Origin: Runella slithyformis DSM 19594
GTDB lineage: Bacteria > Bacteroidota > Bacteroidia > Cytophagales > Spirosomataceae
Assembly: GCF_000218895.1 (NCBI RefSeq)
Contig: NC_015703.1
Coordinates: forward strand, 6,337,001 to 6,401,000
Direction of reading: 5' to 3'
DNA length: 64,000 nt
Shown: positions 54,678-63,472 of the stretch, piece after piece
Position numbering within the stretch: the first letter of the stretch is position 1
Layout: the number at the start of each line of letters is the position of its first letter
Notes under the pieces: generated by a model
Seen by the model: the letters and a program-made list of their open reading frames with translations, nothing else
Databases searched by the model: none
What the model was told of the DNA's origin: nothing
Made by a program: the position numbers and the translations under genes

Positions 54678-55769
54678 ATGGAAAATACTGCGCCCCAGTT
54701 GTTCAAAATCACTTTCGACGGTATCGAGATCGAAGTACCGCCGGGAACAACCATCATGCAAGCCGCCCGCACATTAGGACCGCACTATGCGCCTCCTGCC
54801 ATGTGTTACTATGAGCCCCTTAAAGGAACCGGCGGAAAGTGCCGCGCGTGTCTGGTGAAAGTAGCGGCGGGTTCGGCAAAGGACCCGCGTCCCATGCCGA
54901 AATTAGTTCCTTCATGTATTACAACCGTACAGGATGGAATGGTTGTGGAAAATACCACCAATGAGTCGGTTTTGGAAACCCGTCGCGGAATTGTTGAATT
55001 TTTATTGATCAACCACCCGCTCGACTGCCCTGTCTGTGACCAGGCCGGGGAATGTCATTTACAGGACTTTGCCTTTGAACACGGCCGCGTTACGACCCGT
55101 TACGAAGAAGAGCGTCGGACTTTTGATCGTCATGACATTGGTCCCTACGTTCAGTTACACATGAATCGCTGTATTCTGTGTTACCGCTGCGTATATACAG
55201 CCGACCAAATCACCGATAAAAGGGTGCACGGTGTTCTGAATCGCGGAGACCACGCCGAAATCAGTACGTATATTGAGAAGGCCATTGACAATGATTTCTC
55301 AGGAAACGTCATCGACGTTTGTCCCGTAGGAGCTTTGACCGACAAAACATTCCGTTTTAAAAATCGCGTATGGTTCAGCAAACCGGTGGATGCGCATTGT
55401 GATTGCGAAAAGTGCAGCGGCAATGTCACTCTTTGGTACCGAGGGGATGAGGTGATCCGGGTCACTGCCCGCAAAAATGAGTGGGGAGAAGTGAAAGAAT
55501 TTATCTGCAATACCTGTCGTTTTGAACGCAAGAAAACAAGCGACTGGACCATCGAAGGCCCGACTAAGATTTCCCGTCATTCAGTCATTATGGCCAATAA
55601 ATACCGTGCAGACCTAAAGAAACCGGAGTTTGGCCTGAAAGTAGCCGCGGCCCAATACAAACAAATCGACGATTCCCGTCCGTACGTGACCGATGGTTCT
55701 ACAATTCGGGAATTGAGTAAAGAAAACAACGTAAAAGCAAATCAGCGTTCACTCGCCGAAAATAATTAA
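54678..55769 (+). CDS. nuoG: short NuoG-like iron-sulfur subunit (2Fe-2S ferredoxin + two 4Fe-4S clusters)
   Basis: A 363-residue protein from the ATG at 54678; the TTG four codons upstream is open but less likely. N1b ligands are Cys43, Cys55, Cys58 and Cys80; N5 is His113-Cys117-Cys120-Cys126 (HPLDCPVC); N4 is Cys165, Cys168, Cys171 and Cys215. A CDCEKC motif at about 241-246 begins the remnant of the molybdopterin-like domain, of which only about 120 residues remain; E. coli NuoG has about 900. Such short forms occur in other Bacteroidota complex I operons. All clusters needed for electron flow are present. Confidence 0.92.
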   Translation: MENTAPQLFKITFDGIEIEVPPGTTIMQAARTLGPHYAPPAMCYYEPLKGTGGKCRACLVKVAAGSAKDPRPMPKLVPSCITTVQDGMVVENTTNESVLETRRGIVEFLLINHPLDCPVCDQAGECHLQDFAFEHGRVTTRYEEERRTFDRHDIGPYVQLHMNRCILCYRCVYTADQITDKRVHGVLNRGDHAEISTYIEKAIDNDFSGNVIDVCPVGALTDKTFRFKNRVWFSKPVDAHCDCEKCSGNVTLWYRGDEVIRVTARKNEWGEVKEFICNTCRFERKKTSDWTIEGPTKISRHSVIMANKYRADLKKPEFGLKVAAAQYKQIDDSRPYVTDGSTIRELSKENNVKANQRSLAENN

Positions 55770-55829
55770 TTTTGAATTGACACTACGAGTTAGAAGAACC
55801 AATATTCTAACCTCCAACGTCCACTAACT

Positions 55830-56927
55830 ATGACTATAGACGTCGCTCTTATTATTAAGGCAATCATCATATTGCTCATTTTCGGGATCACGCTTTTAAT
55901 CGCGATGTATTCAACCTACGGGGAGCGTAAAGTTGCCGCTTTTATGCAGGACAGGATCGGCCCTAACCGCGCCGGTCCGTTTGGTCTGTTGCAACCGCTC
56001 GCCGATGCCGTAAAAATGTTCTTCAAGGAAGATTTTATCCCGTCGCAAGCCAACAAATGGCTGTTCATTCTGGGCCCCTGCCTTTCCATGTTGACAGCCC
56101 TTATGACTAGTGCGGTCATTCCATTTGGTGATAGTATAAAATATGAAGCTGCCCCCGGCAAAGTATGGGACGTTCCCGTACAGGCTATTGATGTAAACAT
56201 AGGAATCCTGTACGTTTTTGGAGTGGTTTCACTGGGTGTATACGGAATCATGGTCGGCGGATGGGCTTCCAACAACAAATTTTCGCTCTTGGGTGCCATT
56301 CGTGCCGCTTCCCAGAACATCAGCTACGAAATCTCAATGGGCTTGGCTATTATCGCTATTCTGATGATGACAGGCTCCCTTTCCATTCGACACATTGTAG
56401 AACAGCAACACGGGGGCAACTGGAATATCTTCTACCAACCGCTCGGCTTCATTATTTTTATCACCTGTGCCTTTGCCGAATGTAACCGTACTCCTTTTGA
56501 TTTGCCCGAATGCGAAACCGAGTTGATCGGTGGATATCACACGGAGTATAGTTCGATGAAACTGGGCTTTTATCTTTTTGCCGAATACATCAATATGTTT
56601 GTCTCTTCGGCTATGATCTCCAGCCTTTATTTTGGCGGCTACAACTATCCCGGTATGGATTGGGTACAGGCACAGTTGACAGGTTCATTGGGTGAAATAG
56701 CGGGTCACAACGTAGGAACGCTCATCGGCACGTTGGTCTTTTTTGGGAAATCACTTTTCTTTGTGTTCTTTTATATGTGGGTACGCTGGACATTGCCCCG
56801 TTTCCGTTATGATCAGTTGATGAATTTGGGCTGGAAAGCGCTTATTCCGTTAGCGATGATCAATATTATTTTGACGGGTGGAGCTATTTTGTTCCTTAAA
56901 CCGTTGATAATGGGTTTCTTAAAATAA
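55830..56927 (+). CDS. nuoH: NADH-quinone oxidoreductase subunit H
   Basis: A 365-residue, eight-helix ND1-type subunit that joins the quinone chamber to the membrane arm. The ERKVAAFMQDRIGPNRAGPFG loop begins at 31 and PFDLPECETELIGGYHTEYS is the acidic quinone-channel loop; ERK and E residues for proton coupling are in place. Confidence 0.96.
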   Translation: MTIDVALIIKAIIILLIFGITLLIAMYSTYGERKVAAFMQDRIGPNRAGPFGLLQPLADAVKMFFKEDFIPSQANKWLFILGPCLSMLTALMTSAVIPFGDSIKYEAAPGKVWDVPVQAIDVNIGILYVFGVVSLGVYGIMVGGWASNNKFSLLGAIRAASQNISYEISMGLAIIAILMMTGSLSIRHIVEQQHGGNWNIFYQPLGFIIFITCAFAECNRTPFDLPECETELIGGYHTEYSSMKLGFYLFAEYINMFVSSAMISSLYFGGYNYPGMDWVQAQLTGSLGEIAGHNVGTLIGTLVFFGKSLFFVFFYMWVRWTLPRFRYDQLMNLGWKALIPLAMINIILTGGAILFLKPLIMGFLK

Positions 56928-56994
56928 ATTCTGAAGTTTTGACCTTGGCCTTGGTATTCCCGATTGAGGATCCATCGTCTTAAATCATACAAGT

Positions 56995-57573
56995 ATGCAA
57001 TTAACAAATCGTTCTAAGCAAGTCAGTAATAAGCAAATGACCTTTGCCGAGCGGATTTATCTGCCCGCAATCGCTACCGGACTGGGGATTACGATTAAGC
57101 ATTTTTTCCAAAAGAAAGTAACCATTCAATACCCTGAAGTCAAGCAATTTCTGGGCCCCGTATTTCGTGGACGGCACGTACTCAAGCGCGACGAACAGGG
57201 CCGCGAGCGCTGTACAGCCTGCGGTCTGTGTGCCGTGGCCTGTCCTGCGGAAGCCATATCCATGGTAGCCGCTGAACGGGAAAAAGGCGAAGAGACCCTA
57301 TACCGCGAAGAGAAATATGCCGCCGTCTATGAAATCAATATGCTGCGCTGTATCTTCTGCGGTCTGTGTGAAGAAGCCTGCCCCAAACAGGCGATCTACC
57401 TGCGTCATGATGAGTTTGTCCCGGTATTCACCGAGCGTGACCAAGTGATCTGGGGAAAAGATATGTTGGCCGAAGACATGAATAACCGCTATCTGCGCAA
57501 AGCATGGACCAAAGAAGAAGCCCACGAGCAGGATCTGAAAGGCTTGGAGGCTCAACCCAGAACCCAATTATAA
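56995..57573 (+). CDS. nuoI: NADH-quinone oxidoreductase subunit I
   Basis: A 192-residue ferredoxin-type subunit with two [4Fe-4S] clusters: Cys73, 76, 79, 83 (CTACGLC) and Cys119, 122, 125, 129 (CIFCGLC). N6a and N6b pass electrons from NuoG to NuoB. The C-terminal tail is slightly long and charged. Confidence 0.97.
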   Translation: MQLTNRSKQVSNKQMTFAERIYLPAIATGLGITIKHFFQKKVTIQYPEVKQFLGPVFRGRHVLKRDEQGRERCTACGLCAVACPAEAISMVAAEREKGEETLYREEKYAAVYEINMLRCIFCGLCEEACPKQAIYLRHDEFVPVFTERDQVIWGKDMLAEDMNNRYLRKAWTKEEAHEQDLKGLEAQPRTQL

Positions 57574-57644
57574 ACTCTAGAAAGTTCACGAAAACATTGT
57601 TCTCGTAACTCATCGAACGGGCGGTCCCGTGTAAACTATAACTT

Positions 57645-58190
57645 ATGGATTTTTCCGGCATTTTAAATAATCTGACGCCTGCAACCGGCTTTTTCTATTT
57701 CCTGTCTTTTTTGACCATTCTCACCGGTCTGATGGTGATTCTTTCTAAAAATCCCATTTACAGTGTGTTGTACCTTATCGCCACCTTTTTCTGTTTATCG
57801 GGCCATTATGTACTGCTGAACGCCCAATTTCTGGCGGTAGTCAATATCATTGTCTATGCAGGTGCCATCATGGTCTTATTTTTGTTCGTCATCATGTTCC
57901 TGAATCTTAAACAGGATGATGAAGAATCAAAAACCAATCTGACCAAGATTGCGGCCATGATCACGGGCGGTACGCTGTTTTTGATCTTTGTGGCAGTATT
58001 CCGTAAAACGCAATTCGGAACATTCAATGCGTACAGCTTTGACTCGCAGGTAGGAATGGTTGAAAGTCTGGGAGAAGTCTTGTACAAAGATTATTTACTT
58101 CCTTTTGAGCTTGCTTCAGTGCTCTTCTTAATTGCGATGATCGGTGCCGTCATGCTCGGACGCCGCGAAGCGGGAGATCGGCATTTCTAG
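57645..58190 (+). CDS. nuoJ: NADH-quinone oxidoreductase subunit J
   Basis: A 181-residue, five-helix ND6-type subunit with the core NIIVYAGAIMVLFLFVIMFL in helix 3, where a pi-bulge gates the proton channel. It is the last gene of the operon: a terminator starts 15 bp after its stop, and nuoK, L, M and N do not follow. A second, divergent NuoJ lies at 44955-45482. Confidence 0.95.
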   Translation: MDFSGILNNLTPATGFFYFLSFLTILTGLMVILSKNPIYSVLYLIATFFCLSGHYVLLNAQFLAVVNIIVYAGAIMVLFLFVIMFLNLKQDDEESKTNLTKIAAMITGGTLFLIFVAVFRKTQFGTFNAYSFDSQVGMVESLGEVLYKDYLLPFELASVLFLIAMIGAVMLGRREAGDRHF

Positions 58191-58204
58191 GAATTGATAT
58201 CACA

Positions 58205-58246
58205 CAGAAAGCCTCCGCAGCGCATCTGCGGGGGCTTTCTGTTTTA
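58205..58246 (+). terminator. rho-independent terminator after nuoJ
   Basis: CAGAAAGCCTCCGCAG pairs with 58226-58241 (one T-G wobble) around a 5-nt loop, then TTTT. It ends the nuo operon; the convergent AlkD-type gene stops at 58260. Confidence 0.85.
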
Positions 58247-58259
58247 GTGTGCAATGGAT

Positions 58260-59360
58260 TCAAAGCATCAGTTCAAAATCGACGGGTGCTTTTTCTTCCC
58301 CGTTGATGATGATGGCCAATTGATGAGAGCCTGCATAAAATTTTCGCGTGGTGATTGGTACAAACCGCTGCTTTCGACGAATGGTTGCCTGTTCATTGGG
58401 TTTGTATTCCCGCTCGCTCAGCTTAAATACTTTTTTCGACAATTGCCCATTCTGCTTTCGATAATAAATGGCATACTCCAATCGTACGGTACAAACGGCC
58501 TCATTTTCATTATGGATTGTTAATGAAAACTCAAGGCTTTCTCCAACGGATAGTTGGGGGGTTAAAAGCGTGAATTGCGCTAAACAAATATGCTTACTTA
58601 CTAAGCTATACAGTGTCAGCACCTCCCGATGTCCCTGTTTCAACAACGTCCGACAGGCATGTTTTACAATCGCATCCGTTTCTTTAGTCCTTCCTTTCCA
58701 AATCTTGGCAACGTTTAAAACCACTTCAGGATGATCTTTTGAAATGTCATTCAGGTGGTTGGCTACACTTCTGCGCACGTATTCGAAAGGGTCATTCTTT
58801 AAATTTTCTAAAATTACCAAACCGGCCGCAGGGTTCTTCCGTAAGGAAGGGACAGCCATTGCCCATGGCAACCTCGGTCGGCTGCCCTCACTCGCCAACC
58901 GCCTTACTTTATGGCTTTTGTGTAATGACCACTGTAACATTTGGTCCATCATTTTATCGCCATATCTAATTAAAAATGGCCTTACGGCAAACTCACAACT
59001 CACAAATTGCGTCACAAACTCAATGGTTTTGACGGAGTTTTCGTAGTCTTCCAAACCGTACGTTTCGATGTAATCGGGTAAAAAAATATACGGTAAACTA
59101 TCTTCCGGCGCATTATCCCGGCGAAGTTGTTCGATAATGTCCTTTATCAATGCAACCGCCTTCCCAAAATCTGCCGGTAAGAAATGATGCAATACCCGTG
59201 TGGTATGGCGCATACGGTCTTTCAATTCTTTTTGGAAAAATTCTGCATCAAAAATCAAGTGAATAAACCGTTGTTTATCAAAGTCCGGGATGGTTTTGAT
59301 CAGAACTTCCGAAAACCGATCGTAAAAAGAAGGAGAATAAATATCTTTCAGGGCACTCAT
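58260..59360 (-). CDS. DNA alkylation repair protein (AlkD-like HEAT repeats)
   Basis: A 366-residue protein. The first 240 residues are HEAT-like helical repeats of the AlkD family, with VRRLASEGSRPRLPWA at about 153-168 and FEYVRRSVANHLND as the next repeat; these face the DNA. The last 110 residues form an added beta domain seen in some Bacteroidota members. The family removes bulky N3/N7-alkyl purines. It stands alone, with its 3' end at the nuo terminator. Confidence 0.9.
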   Translation of the reverse strand: MSALKDIYSPSFYDRFSEVLIKTIPDFDKQRFIHLIFDAEFFQKELKDRMRHTTRVLHHFLPADFGKAVALIKDIIEQLRRDNAPEDSLPYIFLPDYIETYGLEDYENSVKTIEFVTQFVSCEFAVRPFLIRYGDKMMDQMLQWSLHKSHKVRRLASEGSRPRLPWAMAVPSLRKNPAAGLVILENLKNDPFEYVRRSVANHLNDISKDHPEVVLNVAKIWKGRTKETDAIVKHACRTLLKQGHREVLTLYSLVSKHICLAQFTLLTPQLSVGESLEFSLTIHNENEAVCTVRLEYAIYYRKQNGQLSKKVFKLSEREYKPNEQATIRRKQRFVPITTRKFYAGSHQLAIIINGEEKAPVDFELML

Positions 59361-59548
59361 CGCAATTCATTTTTGTGCAAAGAAACACCTATGCCATGAC
59401 AACCCTATGGCAACAGACTTGGTTAATTTCACTTAGGTGTTTTTTGTACCTTACCCGCCTGTTTTAAACGCAATTACTTCCCGGCTAAACGCCTTTCAGC
59501 ACTCAAAATGAATGTTTTGACCCGTATTTTCGTAGATTTTGTGATCAA

Positions 59549-59761
59549 TCAGTTCAGGCTATCGGCGATACCGGGCAGCTCATACGCATTGGTCAACCTC
59601 CCGTGCAACCATATCAACGGTATGCCGGAAGATTTACCCCGGGTAAAATAATGCATCTTTCCATTAGGCGTTTGGATAAAATGACCGTGTTTTTTCTCGA
59701 AAGCGGGAAATTCTTTTTTGGCGGAATGGCAGTTTATCGCTAATTCTGAGCGGTTTTTCAC
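59549..59761 (-). pseudogene. N-terminal remnant of an alpha/beta hydrolase
   Basis: A 70-codon frame beginning GTG reads KKHGHFIQTPNGKMHYFTRG and then IPLIWLHGRLTNAYELPGI before a TGA. This is the first strand and oxyanion-loop (LHG) region of an alpha/beta hydrolase; the remaining 200 or more residues, including the nucleophile, are missing, and an in-frame TAA lies five codons upstream. A decayed gene is the simplest reading. Confidence 0.6.
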
Positions 59762-59870
59762 AGAACCGATTTCTTATCCATTCAATACCCTACTTACCGG
59801 GGAAGTCCGGGCCGGCATGAATATTTTCAAGGTTGACCCAGGGGTACATTTAACTACCTCCGGTACTGTA

Positions 59871-59918
59871 AAGACCTGCCAAGACCGGGCATGGTAGCCC
59901 TAATGCCTGACAGGTCTT
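59871..59918. repeat. AAGACCTG inverted repeat after the fad operon
   Basis: AAGACCTG (59871-59878) and CAGGTCTT (59911-59918) with nested GGGC/GCCC and GGCAT/ATGCC pairs inside. It follows the fadJ-like stop codon on the minus strand by 13 bp and could fold as a terminator-like or dispersed repeat hairpin, but the U-tract is weak. Confidence 0.4.
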
Positions 59919-59930
59919 CTCTCTTTACAC

Positions 59931-62099
59931 CTAAGACTGCTTCTTTGCTGAAAACCCAACACCTTCCGCCGCCATTTCGCGCAGTTTCTGCGTGGGGCGA
60001 AAACGCTCGCCGTAGGTATCCGCCAAACGGTCGAGGGTAGTTACAAAGGTATTGATGCCCACAAAATCCACAAAAGAGAGTGTGCCGCCCGTATACGGTG
60101 GAAAGCCCCACGCCAATATAGAGCCCAGATCCGCATCCAACTTAGTACGGATAACCCCTTCTTCGTAGCAGCGAACGGTTTCAAGTGCCTGGCGGTACAG
60201 CAAACGCGTTTTCACTTCTTCCAACGAAGGCTGTACCGTTACCACGGGAAATAATTCCGTTAATCCGGCCCACAATTGCTTTTGACCGCCTTCAGGGTAG
60301 TCATAAAATCCGGCTTTGGCTTTCTTGCCCAAACGGCCCATTTCCGTAAACCGCTTACCGATTTGATAGCTCGTGTCGGTATCGGCCAACACACCGTCTT
60401 TTACTGCCTGCGCCGAAATCTTATACACCAGATCCAGCGCCACTTCGTCGGTAACTGCCAACGGTCCGACGGGCATTCCTGCCAATTTTCCGGCGTTTTC
60501 GATCAATACCGGACTCACGCCGTCTTTGAGCAATTCCATTCCTTCGGAAGTATAGGTCCCAAAACAGCGGGATGTATAAAATCCCCGCGAGTCATTGACC
60601 ACGATCGGTGTTTTTCGGATCTTACGGGTAAAGTCTACCGCGACAGCCAAAGCATAATCGGACGTTTCTTTGCCCACGATCAGCTCTACCAACATCATTT
60701 TATCAACGGGTGAAAAGAAGTGGATTCCCACAAAATTGGCGGGATTTGCCGAAGCGTCGGCTAAGCCGGTAATGGGCAGGGTGGATGTATTGGAGCCAAA
60801 CACCCCGCCTGCGGCGAGCATCGGCTCGGCTTCTTGGGTAACGGTAGCCTTGAGATCACGGTTTTCAAAAACCGCTTCAATGATCAGTTCACTTCCCTGT
60901 AAATCAGCGGTATCGGCCGTTGGCTTGATACGATCCAAAATACCTTCGGCGGTGAGAGTATCCATTTTCCCGCGTTCGACGGCTTTTTTCAGCAATGTCC
61001 GCGCGTAATCTTTTCCCTTTTCGGCGGCTTCCGCACTGACATCTTTCAGTACTACCTCAATGCCCGCCACGGCACTCACGTACGCAATGCCTGCGCCCAT
61101 CATTCCGGCCCCCAGAACACCCAGCTTCTTTACGTCGGTTTTCGGAATATCTTTGGGCCGACTTGCTCCTTTATTGGCTTCGTTCAGGCCCAGAAACATG
61201 GTCCGAATCAGATTTCCTGCTACTTTGGAGGTGGCTACCTGCACAAAATGCCGCGATTCGATCACAATGCCTCGGTCGATATTGACCAACAGTCCTTCAT
61301 ATACACACGACATGATGTGTTGCGCAGCGGGATAATTCCCTTTGGACTTATCCATCATCATGGCCGTACCTACCGTAAAGGTCTGCATTCCGACCGGGCT
61401 CAATACCGCGCCATTGGGTACTTTATAATTGTCTTTGGCCTGAATTTTACCCGTTTTCTTATTGACCTCATCCCATGGCTTAACAGGGTTGGGATTGGCG
61501 GCAATCCAGGAAGCGGCCTTTTCCAGCATCTCTTCCCGCGTTGCAGCCACGGCATCCACGATACCCAGCCCCAATGCTTCTTTGGGGGTCATTTCTTTGC
61601 CCTCCAGCATCAACGGCAAAGCCGCCTGCATTCCGATCATTCGGGGCAATCGCTGCGTACCGCCGCCACCGGGCAGCAGGCCCACTTTTACTTCGGGGAG
61701 ACCGAGTTTCGTCTTGGGATTGTCGAGCGCCACCCGATAATGGCACGCCAAACATATCTCCAACCCTCCGCCCAAAGCCGTCCCGTTGATGGCCGCCACG
61801 ACGGGTTTACCATTGGTTTCGATCTTTCGAAAAAGCCGATTGAGCTCCACCGATATCTTCAATATTTCGGCCGGATTTTCGCCCTGATTCCGTAAGATCA
61901 TCTTCAGATCCGCTCCGGCCACAAATTCGGGCTTATCGGAGGTGATAATAATACCCTTGACCTCCGCATCGCTGTACGCTTTTTCCAGCGCTTCCGCAAA
62001 GGCAGGGACGGAGTCGTCGTTAAGTACATTCATGGGTGAGCCGGTCATGTTCCAGCTCAGGATGGCTATGTTATTATTGGTTGTGCAGTTGATAGTCAT
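59931..62099 (-). CDS. fadJ: bifunctional enoyl-CoA hydratase / 3-hydroxyacyl-CoA dehydrogenase (FadJ-like)
   Basis: A 722-residue beta-oxidation multienzyme. The crotonase half (about 1-190) has GGGLEICLACHYR and LPEVKVGLLPGGGGTQRLP with both catalytic glutamates. A linker leads to the NAD-binding domain (about 328-510, LGVLGAGMMGAGIA; catalytic His in VGIHFFSPVDKM) and two C-terminal 3HCDH domains. It hydrates trans-2-enoyl-CoA and oxidises the product to 3-ketoacyl-CoA in the cytosol. The thiolase gene is 39 bp upstream, completing the cycle. FadJ and FadB cannot be told apart here. Confidence 0.93.
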   Translation of the reverse strand: MTINCTTNNNIAILSWNMTGSPMNVLNDDSVPAFAEALEKAYSDAEVKGIIITSDKPEFVAGADLKMILRNQGENPAEILKISVELNRLFRKIETNGKPVVAAINGTALGGGLEICLACHYRVALDNPKTKLGLPEVKVGLLPGGGGTQRLPRMIGMQAALPLMLEGKEMTPKEALGLGIVDAVAATREEMLEKAASWIAANPNPVKPWDEVNKKTGKIQAKDNYKVPNGAVLSPVGMQTFTVGTAMMMDKSKGNYPAAQHIMSCVYEGLLVNIDRGIVIESRHFVQVATSKVAGNLIRTMFLGLNEANKGASRPKDIPKTDVKKLGVLGAGMMGAGIAYVSAVAGIEVVLKDVSAEAAEKGKDYARTLLKKAVERGKMDTLTAEGILDRIKPTADTADLQGSELIIEAVFENRDLKATVTQEAEPMLAAGGVFGSNTSTLPITGLADASANPANFVGIHFFSPVDKMMLVELIVGKETSDYALAVAVDFTRKIRKTPIVVNDSRGFYTSRCFGTYTSEGMELLKDGVSPVLIENAGKLAGMPVGPLAVTDEVALDLVYKISAQAVKDGVLADTDTSYQIGKRFTEMGRLGKKAKAGFYDYPEGGQKQLWAGLTELFPVVTVQPSLEEVKTRLLYRQALETVRCYEEGVIRTKLDADLGSILAWGFPPYTGGTLSFVDFVGINTFVTTLDRLADTYGERFRPTQKLREMAAEGVGFSAKKQS

Positions 62100-62138
62100 A
62101 GTATAGTAGGTTTAACCTCATTTTGAGGAAAAGGGGGA

Positions 62139-63344
62139 TTATACCAGTTCAAAAATGGTCGCAATGCCCATTCCGCCGCCGATACAAAGCGTGGAGAGAC
62201 CAAATTGCTTGCCCGTTCGCTCCAACTCATCGATCAATGTCGCCGAAATGATCGCACCCGTCGCCCCCAGCGGGTGACCCAACGCGATGGCCCCGCCGTT
62301 GACATTTACTTTGGAATGATCTACCCCCAATTGTTCCATAAAGAAAAGAGGAATCGCCGCAAACGCTTCGTTCACTTCAAACAAATCAATATCCGAAATG
62401 CTCATTCCCGCTTTTTTAAGCACTTTTTGGGTAGCAGGCACCGGCCCGGTGAGCATGATGGTAGGTTCTGAACCGATAATGGCAAACGCTTTGATTCGCG
62501 CACGGGGTTTGAGGCCGAGCTTCTCGCCTACTTCTTTGGAGCCGATCAACAGACCCGCCGCCCCGTCCACGATTTGGGAGGAATTGCCCGCGTGGTGTAC
62601 GTGGTTGATCTTATCGACGTCGGCATATTTCATCAATGCCAGTGCATCCAGCCCCATACTGCCCATCATTTCAAAAGCAGGTTTCAGCTTTCCCAATGAT
62701 TCGACCGTGGTCCCCGGACGTACCCCTTCGTCGCGGTCGAGAATGGTAACGCCGATCTCATCTTTATAAGGGACCAAGGATTTGACAAAGCGGTTGGCTT
62801 GCTGCGCTTCTACCGCCCGACGGTAAGATTCAGCCGCAAACGTATCAACATCCGTGCGGGAATAACCGTATTTGGTCGCGATCAAGTCAGCCGAAATTCC
62901 CTGCGGCACAATATTATGACGCGCCACGATCTGCGGATTCATGAACAATGCCCCGCCGTCGGTACCCATCGGCACGCGACTCATGGATTCGACACCACCC
63001 GCCACGATCATATCTATCTGTCCGGACATGACATACGCAGCGGCCTGATTGATGGCCTCCAGCCCTGACGAACAAAACCGATTAAGTTGTACACCCGCCA
63101 CGCTTTCGGCGTAGCCGGCTTCGATCACGGCCGTCCGGGCAATATCCGCGCCCTGCTCGCCCACGGGCGTAACACACCCCATGATCACATCGTCTACATA
63201 ACTCGTATCCAATTGGTTACGCTGTTGTATCTCTTTTAATACAGAAGTCAGCAGTTGAATCGGTTGCACTTCGTGCAGCGATCCGTCCGACTTACCGCGT
63301 CCGCGCGGAGTTCTGACGGCGTCATAAATAAATGCCTCGGCCAT
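62139..63344 (-). CDS. fadA: acetyl-CoA C-acyltransferase (thiolase)
   Basis: A 401-residue thiolase. Nucleophile Cys91 is in [11 protein letters not shown], the general-base histidine in [18 protein letters not shown], and the second cysteine in [10 protein letters not shown] near the C-terminus. It cleaves 3-ketoacyl-CoA with CoA to acetyl-CoA and a shorter acyl-CoA. It leads the fadA-fadJ operon; a full-consensus promoter is at 63414-63443. The symbol is by context and family. Confidence 0.95.
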   Translation of the reverse strand: MAEAFIYDAVRTPRGRGKSDGSLHEVQPIQLLTSVLKEIQQRNQLDTSYVDDVIMGCVTPVGEQGADIARTAVIEAGYAESVAGVQLNRFCSSGLEAINQAAAYVMSGQIDMIVAGGVESMSRVPMGTDGGALFMNPQIVARHNIVPQGISADLIATKYGYSRTDVDTFAAESYRRAVEAQQANRFVKSLVPYKDEIGVTILDRDEGVRPGTTVESLGKLKPAFEMMGSMGLDALALMKYADVDKINHVHHAGNSSQIVDGAAGLLIGSKEVGEKLGLKPRARIKAFAIIGSEPTIMLTGPVPATQKVLKKAGMSISDIDLFEVNEAFAAIPLFFMEQLGVDHSKVNVNGGAIALGHPLGATGAIISATLIDELERTGKQFGLSTLCIGGGMGIATIFELV

Positions 63345-63413
63345 AGGGGTTTCTAAAGGTTAAAAAGTAGAAAGAGAACTGCGGCAATACTCTGCCTGCA
63401 TACGGTTAGAGAA

Positions 63414-63443
63414 CAAAAATACAGCGCATTTTGATAAAATCAA
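63414..63443 (-). promoter_or_regulatory. promoter of the fadA-fadJ operon
   Basis: On the minus strand TTG (63441-63443), 19 bp, TATTTTTG (63414-63421), 70 bp upstream of the thiolase ATG. Full consensus and spacing. Confidence 0.65.
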
Positions 63444-63472
63444 GACGAAATGAGGGAAAAGAAAACGAGGCG

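Larger units (their letters stand above)
59361..59930. other. 570-bp intergenic stretch with gene remnant and inverted repeat
   Basis: It lies between the AlkD-type gene start and the fadJ-like gene stop. The minus-strand hydrolase fragment at 59549-59761 and the AAGACCTG inverted repeat at 59871-59918 are the only features. The rest, about 300 bp, shows nothing coding. Confidence 0.6.
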
